Source: Runella rosea (GTDB lineage Bacteria > Bacteroidota > Bacteroidia > Cytophagales > Spirosomataceae). Taken from it: 64,000 nt of DNA. This document shows positions 1 to 9,046 of this stretch, one piece after another. The notes under the pieces were generated by a model. The model ran no database searches. It worked only from the letters and a program-made list of their open reading frames with translations, and was not told the origin of the DNA. Position 1 is the stretch's first letter; each line of letters opens with the position of its first letter. Made by a program: the position numbers and the translations under genes. The stretch is from the NCBI RefSeq assembly GCF_003325355.1, contig NZ_CP030850.1:372001-436000 (forward strand), written 5' to 3'.

Positions 1-1318
1 TAGATTCGCGTTGGTTCACCAAAAATAATTGGCTTTCACCGATGCTGAAGCGTTGTTCTTCTGCCCGCAGCACTTGGGCTTGGCGTTGCACCGCGATTTG
101 TTGCTGAATAATTTGCCCTTCCAAATTTTTTACATCATTGTAAGCGGCCTGAACTTCGTTGTTGATTTCTCGACGCAACTGCTGGGTTTCAAGCGTGTTC
201 TGGAACTGTTTTACGCGGATAATTTCAAGTTTTCCCCGTTCTTTCCGAAACAGCAAAGGCAGTGAAAAATCAACATTTATTTTGTAAAAAGCAGGAAATG
301 CCCCAGCATCGGGAATTTTGGAACCCGTAATAAAACGGTGGGCGTAATTGAGGGAAGATAGGCCTATGTCAAAGCGGGGTTTGAGCATTTCGCGGCCGAG
401 ACGTTCGTCAACATTGAGTTGTTGCGCTTTTAAATCTAGCTTTTGAATTTCAGGGTGGCGAAGGCGGGCAGTTTCGAGTAGATTTGCCAAGGTTGTTACG
501 TCAATCACTTGGCCAGCGCTTAATTGCGGTACGGCTGTTTCGGGCAATTCTAGCGGGGAGCCGTTTGCGTCCCACAGGTGGTTTGAAAGCTTGAGGCGGG
601 CATTTTGAAGTTCAACCGTGGCTTGTTCAAACATTACACGTCGGTCGAGTAGGGTTACTTGGGCATCTGCGGTATCAATGGCAGGAAGGTCGCCTTGCAT
701 TACACGTTTGCTTACGAGCTGGAAGCGTTGCGCTGCCAGCTCATAAAACTCTTTGATAAGTAACTGGTTACGATAACTAAAATACCATTCCCAATATTCC
801 TTTGCCGCGGTAAGGATTAATTTGTTAATCATTTTGACGCGCTCCGCTTCGGCGATATTCTGAAAAATACGGGCGTTTTGGAGGGTTGCGCGGCGTTCGT
901 CAATGACAAATCGTTGCAAGATGGGTACGTTTATTCCCACGTAACTTACCCCGTCAAGTGGGGTACGAATGTCAGTTCCGAGCACATCCCCTACGTTGCG
1001 TTCAAAACCTGCCTTGATATCCATCCCGCCCCAATAGAGGGGTACTTTCAGCTGGTTATCCCAAAAGTTAAAATAGGCTTTGTTTTCAAAATATTTACGG
1101 TCAAAATTAATGTCCAATTTAGGGTCAAACCCTCCTTTTGCCATCAACAACTCGGCCTTTGCCTGCCCTGAAAGGGAGTTGGCTTGGCGCAACACGGGGT
1201 GATTTTTTAGGACTAAATCGTAAAAATCGCGGTAAGAAAATACCTTTGCCGTGTCGGTTTGCGCCCACAAGGCGGTATTCATTACGATTAGCAGAATTAT
1301 TATTATTGTTTTTTTCAT
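1..1318 (-). CDS. TolC-like outer membrane efflux protein (C-terminus beyond window)
   Basis: Translating the minus strand from the ATG at 1318 gives an uninterrupted frame of 439 codons to the window edge. It begins with a short signal peptide (Lys-rich start, then ILLIVMNTALWAQ), followed by the long, Gln/Glu/Ala-rich helical sequence typical of the outer membrane efflux protein (TolC/OEP) family, including stretches such as NARLKLSNHLW and the repeat-like LRRPEIQKL type segment (here ARLRHPEIQKL). TolC-family proteins form the outer membrane channel of type I secretion or efflux machines. It is the third gene of a minus-strand operon after an ABC protein and an HlyD-like adaptor, 33 bases downstream of the adaptor, so it is probably their channel. 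The 3' end is missing. Confidence 0.88.
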   Translation of the reverse strand, partial: MKKTIIIILLIVMNTALWAQTDTAKVFSYRDFYDLVLKNHPVLRQANSLSGQAKAELLMAKGGFDPKLDINFDRKYFENKAYFNFWDNQLKVPLYWGGMDIKAGFERNVGDVLGTDIRTPLDGVSYVGINVPILQRFVIDERRATLQNARIFQNIAEAERVKMINKLILTAAKEYWEWYFSYRNQLLIKEFYELAAQRFQLVSKRVMQGDLPAIDTADAQVTLLDRRVMFEQATVELQNARLKLSNHLWDANGSPLELPETAVPQLSAGQVIDVTTLANLLETARLRHPEIQKLDLKAQQLNVDERLGREMLKPRFDIGLSSLNYAHRFITGSKIPDAGAFPAFYKINVDFSLPLLFRKERGKLEIIRVKQFQNTLETQQLRREINNEVQAAYNDVKNLEGQIIQQQIAVQRQAQVLRAEEQRFSIGESQLFLVNQRES

Positions 1319-1351
1319 AAACTACTGTTTGGGTGTTCACTTAAGAACTAA

Positions 1352-2719
1352 CTATTTTTTTGCTTCTTTTTCGCCCTCTTCGGGTAAAATATCAGCCAGA
1401 TAATCAGGCGGAAAGCCATTGAGTTGACGCCAGATTTCCCACCAAATAGGTACATCTTGAAGCATGACAAAGCCGTTTACGCCCGAACCAATGCGGAGTT
1501 GATCGGGCCATTTTTCATTTTCGTTTCCTCGCTGATTGGTTTTGATTAATAGGCGATATTGACCGTTTTTGCTGTTTACACGGTCTACAACGGCCACTGA
1601 CCCACCAAAAGTGCCGACCGAAGTGCCGGGCCAACCCGAAAATTGCAACGCGGGCCACCCATCAAACTCTAAGCGTACGTGGCGGCCAGGGGCAATCAAA
1701 GATAAATCCATGGCTTTGACGTACAATTCCACCGCCAACTCGGGTTGCCGAGGTTGGAGGGTCACAATCGACTCACCTTCTTTGATGGTTTCGCCGATTC
1801 CCGCTTTGAGGGTCTTGATGACGTAGCCGTCTTGGGGTGAGCGAACCACGTATTGATCTCGCCGGATGCGGATATTTTCGTATTTATTCTGAAGTTTGGA
1901 AAGCTCCGACTCGCCCTCAGCCACGCTCGAAAGCGCCGTACTGCGATCCGAAAATGCCTTGGCAATGTCTTTGCGGTAATCAGCTTCTACCGAGCTCAAC
2001 TCAATACGGGCGTTGATCAATTCATTGCGGGAAATATTAAGTTTTTGGGTTTGCGCCACCACTTTGGCTTGGTCTTCCTGTAGCTTGAGGCGACGGGTTT
2101 CGAGGTCAACCAACGAAATGGTTCCTTCTTTGTACATTACCTCCGCCCGGTCGAGGCGCTCTTTGGCAATTTGAAAATTGCGATTAACGGCCACCATGTC
2201 GGCGCTGTCGCTGCGGACTTTCAATTGAGATTGAATGACTTTATTGCGGGCCTTTTCTAGGCTGAACTGCAATCCTTGGCGCAGAGCAGAAATTTGATTG
2301 TCGGTGGCTTCTATTTTGGCTTTATACGCGGCAATGCCGTCGGTTTTTGCCTGAATTTGTTCTTGGGTACGTACCAGAACCTGCGGGTCAAAATAGTCAT
2401 CTTTTACTTCTGTAATGACCAGAATCGTATCTCCTTTCTTGACGTAATCACCCTCCCGAACGTTCCAGCGGGCTATTTGCCCCGCCACGGCATTTTGAAT
2501 ATTTTGAGGGCGGTCCTGGGGTGTAAGGGCCGTTACGTAGCCTTTTCCGTTGATGTTTTGCTGCCAGGGCAAAAACATGATCAATAGTAAGGCAATGACA
2601 ATTCCCAAAATCCATCGGTAAACTATTCGGGCCGTTTTGGGTGAATGAAGCGTATTGAGTGAATTTACTTCTTTTTCTATGGCGGGTATATTGACCCGTT
2701 GCTTTGATAAGTTCAGCAT
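1352..2719 (-). CDS. HlyD/membrane-fusion-protein family adaptor
   Basis: About 455 residues. A short cytoplasmic N-terminus is followed by one membrane helix at about residues 36-55 (WILGIVIALLLIMFLPW), then a biotinyl-lipoyl-like segment (GQIARWNVREGDYVKKGD), a long coiled coil (about 100-280) and a beta-barrel region containing VRSPQDGYV, which is the usual order for HlyD-type periplasmic adaptors. These bridge an inner membrane ABC exporter to a TolC channel, and both partners are encoded next to it. The frame could open earlier with TTG at 2740; ATG at 2719 (MLNLSKQ) is preferred. It lies 26 bases after the ABC gene stop. Confidence 0.9.
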   Translation of the reverse strand: MLNLSKQRVNIPAIEKEVNSLNTLHSPKTARIVYRWILGIVIALLLIMFLPWQQNINGKGYVTALTPQDRPQNIQNAVAGQIARWNVREGDYVKKGDTILVITEVKDDYFDPQVLVRTQEQIQAKTDGIAAYKAKIEATDNQISALRQGLQFSLEKARNKVIQSQLKVRSDSADMVAVNRNFQIAKERLDRAEVMYKEGTISLVDLETRRLKLQEDQAKVVAQTQKLNISRNELINARIELSSVEADYRKDIAKAFSDRSTALSSVAEGESELSKLQNKYENIRIRRDQYVVRSPQDGYVIKTLKAGIGETIKEGESIVTLQPRQPELAVELYVKAMDLSLIAPGRHVRLEFDGWPALQFSGWPGTSVGTFGGSVAVVDRVNSKNGQYRLLIKTNQRGNENEKWPDQLRIGSGVNGFVMLQDVPIWWEIWRQLNGFPPDYLADILPEEGEKEAKK

Positions 2720-2745
2720 CGTGTTCTGTTTATAAATCAAACCAC

Positions 2746-4932
2746 TTATTTTTCCGGTAAAGAGAGGTGTTTGAGTACGCTCTTGTAAGGGCCTTCGGCA
2801 ATAATTTCTCCTTCATTCATGACGATAACCCGGTCACAGGCTCCCATAAACTCAGGTTCGTTAGACAATACCAATAAGGTCCAACTATTGGAAGAATCGG
2901 TCAGTAAATCAATGATACGGAGGCGTTCATTGCGCTCAATTTCCCGGAGAGCGTCGGTATAAAGCATCAATTTCGGTTGGGTTAACAAACAACGCGCCAA
3001 GGCAATTTTGGTGACAAAACTCAGGGAAAGACGACGCCCGCCCGAAATAATGGGCGTACTGAGTCCTTCTGGAAGGGACGAGATTTCATCGGTCAAATTT
3101 AATTTGTCAAGCACTGCCTGCAATTGTTCGAGCGTGATTCCACCTCGGCCCATGGTGAGGTTTTCGAGAATGGTTCCGTCAAAAATTTCCTGATTGGGAA
3201 AGTTCATACTTACATGGGTGCGGAGGAGGTTCATGTCCAAATCACGCAAGGAGATGCCGTTGTACATCACACTGCCTTCGTAGCTGTTTAAGATTCCAGA
3301 AAGGACTTTGAGCAGGGTATGCTTACCAGAGCCATTTTGACCCGTGATGCAAATTCGCTCACCAGCCCTGATATCCAGATTGATATTTTTCAGGGCTGCT
3401 TTGGGCGAACCTGCGTAGGTGTAACTTAAATTGTGGGCTTTCAGCGCCATTTCTTCTTTTGGCGTTTTGAACGTGAGGCCGCCATCTTTTTCCAGAGGAA
3501 GGTCGCTGACGTAGCCGAGTTTATCCACAGCGGTCAGCAAATCAAAGACTACGTCGATGCTTAAAAAGAGCTTTTCAACCGCTCCCGTCAGCAACACAAT
3601 CACGATTTCGGAGGCCACAAACTGTCCAAGTGAAATTTGACGGTTAACCAATAGGTAGGTTCCTAACACCAATAAACCACCAATAACCAATACTTTGAAA
3701 ATCAGTGCGTAATAGTAAAATCCTTGAAGAATTTTGAAGTGTTTGGTACGGTAAGTGAGATAGTTGGTCACCAAACCGTCCATCCGTTGAATGGGTAAAT
3801 TGGTGGCACCTGCTGTTTTGAAGGAGAACAGTGTCCCCGCCATGCCTTCCAACCAAGCCACTACGCGGTATTTGTATTTGGATTCTTTGATGCTGGTCTC
3901 TAGTCCTTTACGGCCATTGAGACGAACAATGGTAAAGAAGACAAAAATAACAAAGAAGCTAAAAGCAATAAAGAATGGGTGATAAAACGACAGCAACAAC
4001 AGTCCGAAAACAATTTGAAGAACTGCCCCAGTGAGGTCAATTAAAAATTTGGGCAGGGCCTTTTGAACCGTTAGTACGTCGAAAAAACGGTTCATTAGTT
4101 CCGTCGGGTTATCTTGCGAAAGCCCTTCTGAGTTGAGGCGAGGAACACGATACGTAAATTCAAAAGCGGCTTTAGCAAAAATGCGCATTTGGAGGGTTTC
4201 TACCAGCGTTACCTGAATGATTTGCATGATACCGCTACCTATCAACCCCAGTACCACCAAACCCATCAGTACATACACCGAACTAAAGATAGAGCCACTC
4301 GAAACCAAACTAAAAATGGCCTGTACACCCAACGGCAAAATGAGGCTAATAAGCCCCACCACTACTGCGTAAAAATAAATATAGCCAATGTCTTTGCGTT
4401 CGTTTCGAAGTAGGCGCGTGAGGCGTTGGACTGGTGACAAATCTTCCTTTTCTGCCTGCCGCAGCGAACTATCGTCACTGACCAACGGCTGCATCGGGAA
4501 AGTTGTAATGTAAACTACCTGCCCGTTTTTGCTGGGGTCGGGGTGATTTCTGAACAGGAGCGGGTCTTTACAGCTTATTTGTTCAGAAGGCTCATAGGTT
4601 ATCACTGGCGACCAAGCTATTTTCTTTCCTTGGAAATCGCTCCCGCCAATAATTGGGGTGAGTCCTAAGTTTAGTTGTTCAAAGTAAAGAACTGGATACG
4701 CCGAGCTATTAATTAATTCGTCAAATTGGTCAACGGGGCAACTGTTGACGATGATGGTTAAATCATTTAAACGTGCTGAGTTGCTTAGTGCTTCAATAAA
4801 ACGGTCAATGTCTTTGGCGGTATAGGTTTTGGACTGCTCAACTAAATCTACTTTGGCTTTTTGAGCCACCACGGGTTGGCCAGTGGCCAAAACCAATTGC
4901 TCAACTATTTGCTTAATGTATTGTGAATTCAT
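2746..4932 (-). CDS. ABC exporter, fused membrane and (degenerate) ATPase domains
   Basis: 728 residues: a soluble N-terminal region (1-175) in the position of the C39 peptidase-like domain of type I secretion exporters but with no evident Cys-His catalytic pair, a six-helix type-1 exporter domain (about 180-480), and a nucleotide-binding domain (about 490-728). Its neighbours (HlyD-like, TolC-like) make it the inner membrane part of a type I secretion-like machine. The ATPase motifs are unusual: Walker A reads GQNGSGKHT with His538 where Ser/Thr follows the lysine; the signature is ISGGRRLS with extra residues before IALAR; the Walker B region is LMLYTDAL with Tyr658-Thr659-Asp660; the switch histidine is Asn691 (VLSNEPE). 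The A-loop tyrosine and D-loop region are recognisable. I know of Bacteroidota relatives with an altered signature and Asn in the H-loop, but the Walker A change looks more extreme. Activity is doubtful. Confidence 0.88.
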   Translation of the reverse strand: MNSQYIKQIVEQLVLATGQPVVAQKAKVDLVEQSKTYTAKDIDRFIEALSNSARLNDLTIIVNSCPVDQFDELINSSAYPVLYFEQLNLGLTPIIGGSDFQGKKIAWSPVITYEPSEQISCKDPLLFRNHPDPSKNGQVVYITTFPMQPLVSDDSSLRQAEKEDLSPVQRLTRLLRNERKDIGYIYFYAVVVGLISLILPLGVQAIFSLVSSGSIFSSVYVLMGLVVLGLIGSGIMQIIQVTLVETLQMRIFAKAAFEFTYRVPRLNSEGLSQDNPTELMNRFFDVLTVQKALPKFLIDLTGAVLQIVFGLLLLSFYHPFFIAFSFFVIFVFFTIVRLNGRKGLETSIKESKYKYRVVAWLEGMAGTLFSFKTAGATNLPIQRMDGLVTNYLTYRTKHFKILQGFYYYALIFKVLVIGGLLVLGTYLLVNRQISLGQFVASEIVIVLLTGAVEKLFLSIDVVFDLLTAVDKLGYVSDLPLEKDGGLTFKTPKEEMALKAHNLSYTYAGSPKAALKNINLDIRAGERICITGQNGSGKHTLLKVLSGILNSYEGSVMYNGISLRDLDMNLLRTHVSMNFPNQEIFDGTILENLTMGRGGITLEQLQAVLDKLNLTDEISSLPEGLSTPIISGGRRLSLSFVTKIALARCLLTQPKLMLYTDALREIERNERLRIIDLLTDSSNSWTLLVLSNEPEFMGACDRVIVMNEGEIIAEGPYKSVLKHLSLPEK

Positions 4933-5007
4933 GGTACGAGTGGGTAGTGAAAAAAATAGGCATTCGCAATAATTGATTTTAACTTTTATTGATTATACAA
5001 TATGCTG

Positions 5008-5039
5008 TTGAACTAAAAAGCATAAAGAGGTTATATTTG
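5008..5039 (+). promoter_or_regulatory. Probable Bacteroidota promoter for the lipoprotein gene
   Basis: TTG at 5008-5010, 21 bases, then TATATTTG at 5032-5039, an exact match to the TAnnTTTG -7 element of Bacteroidota primary sigma factor promoters. It lies about 70 bases before the ATG at 5109. Inferred from sequence only. Confidence 0.5.
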
Positions 5040-5108
5040 TTCCGATTTTTTTCAATTCTAATTTAATTCTAATTTTAGGCTTTTAGTTAGGCAATAATAA
5101 TCCATTTT

Positions 5109-5852
5109 ATGTATTTTTTGTCATATTTTGCATTTTTTAAGTCCAATAATGTGCTACTGAAATATGCAGGTCGTTATTTTATGTTGTTTGTTTTACTGGG
5201 AGGATGTACGCGGCAGAAATGTGACGATTGCCTGAATCAACCTGCTGGTTCGGCATTTTTCCCAACTGAAGTGGGCCGTTTTGTAGAATACGATGTTAGA
5301 GAAGAAGGGTATACGCTCGACGGGAGTGTAGCCATTAGACAGTACCAATTGAAGGAAGTAGTGGCCGAACGCTATACCGACCCAACGGGACAGGCCGCTT
5401 ATCGGATCGCCCGTTTTCGTCGCAATGCCGATGGCCAACGCTGGCAAGCCGATTCTACGATTACGTTGCGGATATTGACCGACTATGCGGTGCGCAACGA
5501 AAACGGCAAAGACTACGTAAAGATGTTATTTCCTCCCGCTGAAAGGAACGTTTGGAATGGTAATCTTTATAACAATGCTGGGGAGGATAATTACGAACTG
5601 AAAAACGTCAATAAACCTTACACAACAGGAACGACGACTTTTGACCAGACGGCTATGGTTATTCAGCAAAATGATTCGACGTTGGTAAATCAGGACAAAC
5701 GCGTGGAAGTATACGCTGTTGGGGTCGGATTGGTGTATCGTGAACGGATTCAATTGCAATTTTGCTCGTCTTCGCCGGCCTGTGTGGGGAAAGCAAAAAT
5801 TGACTTTGGTAACAGGCAATATTTTCGGTTCAAAGCCGCTGGCAAAGAATAA
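5109..5852 (+). CDS. Putative lipoprotein of unknown function
   Basis: 247 residues from ATG 5109, or 223 from ATG 5181, which begins MLFVLLGGCTRQKC and would place a lipobox (LLGGC) directly after a very short hydrophobic stretch. A lipid-anchored, probably surface or periplasmic protein is therefore likely. The mature part has no domain I recognise; it contains four cysteines near the start (CTRQKCDDC) and a CSSSPAC pair near the end, and is rich in beta-type sequence. It is divergent from the exporter operon and 67 bases upstream of the subtilase gene, with no terminator between, so the two may be co-transcribed. Confidence 0.7.
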   Translation: MYFLSYFAFFKSNNVLLKYAGRYFMLFVLLGGCTRQKCDDCLNQPAGSAFFPTEVGRFVEYDVREEGYTLDGSVAIRQYQLKEVVAERYTDPTGQAAYRIARFRRNADGQRWQADSTITLRILTDYAVRNENGKDYVKMLFPPAERNVWNGNLYNNAGEDNYELKNVNKPYTTGTTTFDQTAMVIQQNDSTLVNQDKRVEVYAVGVGLVYRERIQLQFCSSSPACVGKAKIDFGNRQYFRFKAAGKE

Positions 5853-5919
5853 AACAAAAGAGCGGTTTTGTACGTAATTACATAAAGAGTTTTTATGCAA
5901 ATGGTAATCAGGAACAGCT

Positions 5920-7620
5920 ATGAATTTCAGTTTACAACGCAGTAAGGGTGCTTTGGGTGAGTTTTCGTCGCAAACGGCCTTTTTTTATGGGCTACTAATG
6001 GCGGCTTGCCTGCTGGTGTCGGCGGTGCAGGCGCAGCAAGCCAAGTACCTTGTATTATTGAAAGACAAAGCAGGGACCGCGCTTACGGTAACCAAACCCG
6101 AAGCTTTTTTGACCAAGCGTTCTGTGGAGCGGCGTCAACGTCAGAATATCCCTGTTAGCACCCGCGATTTACCCGTTAGTGCATCTTACGTAGCTCAAAT
6201 TCGGCAAACAGGTGCCAAAATTTGGTATACCTCGCGTTGGTTGAATGCCGTACTGGTCGAGGCTACTGCCGCGCAGCTTACGGCCATTCGTGCCTTGCCT
6301 TTTGTGAGTGGCTTGGAGTTTGGTAGAGCGTTGATGAATGCCCGTTTGTCGGCGGAGAATCAAACCAAAACTACCCACCAAAAATTTGGACAGGAAAGTT
6401 TAGACTATGGTTCTTCCCAAAATCAAATAGAAATGTTGGGAGCACACACCATGCACGACCGGGGATACAGCGGTGCTGGAATGTTGGTGGCGATTTTGGA
6501 TGGTGGCTTTAGAAATTCAAATACCAACCCTGCCCTGAAGCCGATTTTTGACGACAAAAGGGTAGTGGCTACTTACGACTTTGTTGCCAAAGAAACGAGT
6601 GTATACGAGGATGATTCGCACGGCAACAACGTTTTTAGTATCATGGCGAGCTATTTGCCCGGGTCATTGATTGGGCCTGCTTACAGTGCGTCGTATGTGT
6701 TGCTACGCTCAGAAGATGCGGGCTCAGAATCGCATCTGGAAGAAGCTAATTGGCTTTTTGCGGCCGAATACGCCGATAGCTTGGGCGTGGATGTCATCAA
6801 TACGTCGTTGGGGTATACCGAATTTGATAACCCCGCTGACAATTACACCTATGCCGATATGAACGGTCGTAATGCGCTCGTAACAAGAGCTGCGGATTGG
6901 GCCGCTGGTGTGGGCATGGTAGTGGTGGCATCGGCTGGCAATGAGGGCAGCAGTCCGTGGAAATACATAGGCGCTCCCTCCGACGGGGATTCTGTGCTGG
7001 CGGTTGGGGCCGTTAACAGCTTAAAAGGCTTGGCCGCTTTCAGTTCGTTGGGGCCATCAGCCGATGGCCGAGTTAAGCCCGATGTCAGCGCCCGAGGGCA
7101 GGCTACGACGCTATCAAACCAAAACGGCACCGTTACAACGGGCAACGGTACTTCGTATTCTGCGCCGTTGATTGCGGGGTTAGTCACGGCTTTTTGGCAA
7201 TCGCAACCGTATCTAACGGCCATGCAAGTGGTAGATTGTATTCGCCGAGCGGGGGATCGCTTCAGTGCTCCGACGCCCCAATTTGGGTACGGAATACCCA
7301 CTTTTGAAAGCGCCGTTCAGGTAGCCAAAGAAAGATACCCTGTCACGGCTATTGCGGATTGGATAAAGCCCGTTGATGCTAATGTTTATCCCAATCCGTT
7401 GGGCGCGTCCTCTGAAGTAAACATTTATTGGGGAACCCTTTTTGCGGGGAAAAACGTGTCGGTTCAACTGTTAGATGCGACAGGCCGGGTGGTGTATCAA
7501 CAGTGGGTTTTGGCAAATGAGGCCACGGTAAAAATGACATTTCCGCCGTTGGTAAATGGGGTCTATTTCTTAAAAATGAACGATAATCAACGTGAGAGGG
7601 TTTTGAAGGTAATTAAATAA
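5920..7620 (+). CDS. Secreted S8 (subtilisin-like) serine peptidase with T9SS sorting tail
   Basis: 566 residues. A signal peptide (ends VSAVQAQQ) is followed by an inhibitor-like propeptide and an S8 catalytic domain with the full triad: Asp194 in VAILDGG, His234 in DDSHGNN, Ser412 in NGTSYSAP; the oxyanion Asn is in ASAGNEGS. The last 80 residues, containing VYPNPLG, VQLLDATGRVV and the closing NGVYFLKM..RVLKVIK, match a type A T9SS C-terminal sorting domain, so the enzyme is expected to be exported by T9SS and anchored or released at the surface. A ribosome-binding-like GGAACAG precedes the ATG. Similar Bacteroidota subtilases degrade extracellular protein; the substrate is unknown. Confidence 0.93.
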   Translation: MNFSLQRSKGALGEFSSQTAFFYGLLMAACLLVSAVQAQQAKYLVLLKDKAGTALTVTKPEAFLTKRSVERRQRQNIPVSTRDLPVSASYVAQIRQTGAKIWYTSRWLNAVLVEATAAQLTAIRALPFVSGLEFGRALMNARLSAENQTKTTHQKFGQESLDYGSSQNQIEMLGAHTMHDRGYSGAGMLVAILDGGFRNSNTNPALKPIFDDKRVVATYDFVAKETSVYEDDSHGNNVFSIMASYLPGSLIGPAYSASYVLLRSEDAGSESHLEEANWLFAAEYADSLGVDVINTSLGYTEFDNPADNYTYADMNGRNALVTRAADWAAGVGMVVVASAGNEGSSPWKYIGAPSDGDSVLAVGAVNSLKGLAAFSSLGPSADGRVKPDVSARGQATTLSNQNGTVTTGNGTSYSAPLIAGLVTAFWQSQPYLTAMQVVDCIRRAGDRFSAPTPQFGYGIPTFESAVQVAKERYPVTAIADWIKPVDANVYPNPLGASSEVNIYWGTLFAGKNVSVQLLDATGRVVYQQWVLANEATVKMTFPPLVNGVYFLKMNDNQRERVLKVIK

Positions 7621-7636
7621 CCATAAAAATTGCCGA

Positions 7637-8338
7637 ATGAAACCGCATCTTAAAATAGACATTGTATCTGATGTAGTATGTCCTTGGTGCTATATTGGAA
7701 AACGTCGCCTCGAAAAAGCCGTTGAGCAATTGAAAGACGACTACACTTTTGAACTCCGTTATTTACCCTTTCAACTTTCGCCCGATACCCCTGCCGAAGG
7801 CGAAAATACCAAAGAGCGTCTGGTCGCTAAGTTTGGCAGTGAAGACCGTTACAATCAAATTATTCAACAGGTTTCGGGCGTGGCAGCGGCTGAAGGCTTG
7901 CGTTTTGATTTGGAAAATCAAACGGTATCTCCCAATACCCATACATTGCATCGGTTGATTGGCTACGCCCAACAACAAGGCAAACAATTGGAAATGGTCG
8001 AGACATTTTTTAAGGCTTATTTTGAAGAAAGGGTAGATTTGACCCAAACCGAAACGGTCGTACAACTTGCCGCAGGCATTGGTTTGGATGCCGAAAAAGT
8101 GCGTGAGGTGTTGGTGAGCAACGTAGGGGCGGAGCAACTCGATAAGCAATTGTATCAAAATCGATTGATGGGGGTAAGTGGAGTGCCGTATTACATCATC
8201 AACGATAAATATGCCGTTTCGGGGGCACAGCCTACCGAACTGTTTTTGGAAGCCTTGCCCGAAATCGCCCTTAAAGCGCCGATTCAAGCCCCCGTTGTTG
8301 CGGGCGAAGCCTGTGATATTGAGACGGGTGTGTGCTGA
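7637..8338 (+). CDS. DsbA-family (FrnE-like) thiol oxidoreductase
   Basis: 233 residues with no signal peptide, so cytoplasmic. The thioredoxin-fold motif CPWC lies at Cys15-Cys18 after a first beta strand (KIDIVSDVV), and the cis-proline strand is GVSGVPYYIIN near residue 180. This arrangement is that of the DsbA family protein group including FrnE and 2-hydroxychromene-2-carboxylate isomerase-like proteins; presence of both cysteines favours a redox role. It sits 16 bases after the subtilase gene and may be read through from it. The C-terminus carries two further cysteines (GEACDIETGVC), a short tail seen in some FrnE-like proteins. Confidence 0.87.
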   Translation: MKPHLKIDIVSDVVCPWCYIGKRRLEKAVEQLKDDYTFELRYLPFQLSPDTPAEGENTKERLVAKFGSEDRYNQIIQQVSGVAAAEGLRFDLENQTVSPNTHTLHRLIGYAQQQGKQLEMVETFFKAYFEERVDLTQTETVVQLAAGIGLDAEKVREVLVSNVGAEQLDKQLYQNRLMGVSGVPYYIINDKYAVSGAQPTELFLEALPEIALKAPIQAPVVAGEACDIETGVC

Positions 8339-8388
8339 TTTTTCTGATTTTATGGGAAGTGCCTATTTTATTTTTTATAAAAAAATCG

Positions 8389-8396
8389 TACTTTTG
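8389..8396 (+). promoter_or_regulatory. Promoter -7 element of the rpsP operon
   Basis: TACTTTTG followed by CGCC, an exact TAnnTTTG match, 56 bases before the rpsP ATG. The upstream region is T/A rich without a clear TTTG -33 box. This arrangement is usual for ribosomal protein operons in Bacteroidota. Confidence 0.55.
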
Positions 8397-8411
8397 CGCC
8401 ACGTTTCATCC

Positions 8412-8428
8412 GAAGGACGTGATCCTTC
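8412..8428 (+). promoter_or_regulatory. Small hairpin in the rpsP leader
   Basis: GAAGGA-CGTGA-TCCTTC is a perfect 6-base stem with a 5-base loop inside the roughly 50-base leader between the promoter and the rpsP start. It could be a leader structure, but a stem this short could also be chance. Confidence 0.25.
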
Positions 8429-8451
8429 ATAAGTAAACCAATGCAAATACC

Positions 8452-8976
8452 ATGGTAAGAATTCGTTTAGCGCGTCGTGGACGCAAAAAAGCAGCTATGT
8501 ATGATATCGTTGTAGCTGATGCTAAAGCACCACGTGATGGTCGCTTTATTGAGAAATTGGGTACATACAATCCAATCTCGAATCCAACTAAGATTGTTTT
8601 GAACGTGGACAAAGCGGTAAAATGGCTCCTTAACGGTGCTCAACCTACTGACACAACCCGTTCTATTCTGAGCCACGAAGGTGTATTGATGCGTAAACAC
8701 TTGCAAGTAGGTGTAATCAAAGGCGCCATTACCCAGGAAGTAGCTGACGAACGTTTCGAAGCTTGGAAACAAGAGAAGCTTGGAAGAGTTGAAGCCAAAA
8801 AAGATGGCTTGGACAAAAAACAAGCAGTGTCAAAATCAGCTCAATTGGAAGCTGAACGTAAAGTAAATGAGGCTCGCGCTGCTGCTATTGCTAAGAAAAA
8901 CGTAGTGGAAGAGGCTCCTGCTGCAGAACCTGCCGCTGAAGAAGCTGCTGCCCCTGCCGAAGAAGCTGCTGAATAA
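8452..8976 (+). CDS. rpsP: 30S ribosomal protein S16
   Basis: The first 80 residues are classic S16 (VRIRLARRGRKKAAMYDIVV, DGRFIEKLGTYNP, KWLLNGAQPTDT). The protein is 174 residues, about twice the length in most bacteria: after the core comes a Lys/Glu-rich helical stretch and a low-complexity Ala/Glu/Pro tail (about 145-174). Such extensions are common on S16 of Bacteroidota. It is the first gene of an rpsP-rimM-trmD operon, but a strong hairpin terminator follows its stop codon. Confidence 0.97.
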   Translation: MVRIRLARRGRKKAAMYDIVVADAKAPRDGRFIEKLGTYNPISNPTKIVLNVDKAVKWLLNGAQPTDTTRSILSHEGVLMRKHLQVGVIKGAITQEVADERFEAWKQEKLGRVEAKKDGLDKKQAVSKSAQLEAERKVNEARAAAIAKKNVVEEAPAAEPAAEEAAAPAEEAAE

Positions 8977-8992
8977 TTGTGAAAGCTTTCAT

Positions 8993-9035
8993 AAATGGTA
9001 TGAGCCTCTTTTGATAGGTTCATACCATTTTTTTT
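8993..9035 (+). terminator. Strong intrinsic terminator between rpsP and rimM
   Basis: A 15-base-pair stem (8993-9007 with 9016-9030, one G-U pair), 8-base loop, then a run of eight T. It ends only 11 bases before the rimM ATG, with no promoter visible in between, so rimM-trmD must depend on read-through of this terminator. Confidence 0.8.
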
Positions 9036-9046
9036 AATACGAAATT

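Noticed and set aside
7763-8287. 174-codon minus-strand frame
   Set aside because: Shadow of the DsbA-family gene, which has a clear CPWC motif and start.
8452-8976. S16 C-terminal Ala/Glu tail as a novel fusion
   Set aside because: Low-complexity extensions of S16 are common in Bacteroidota.
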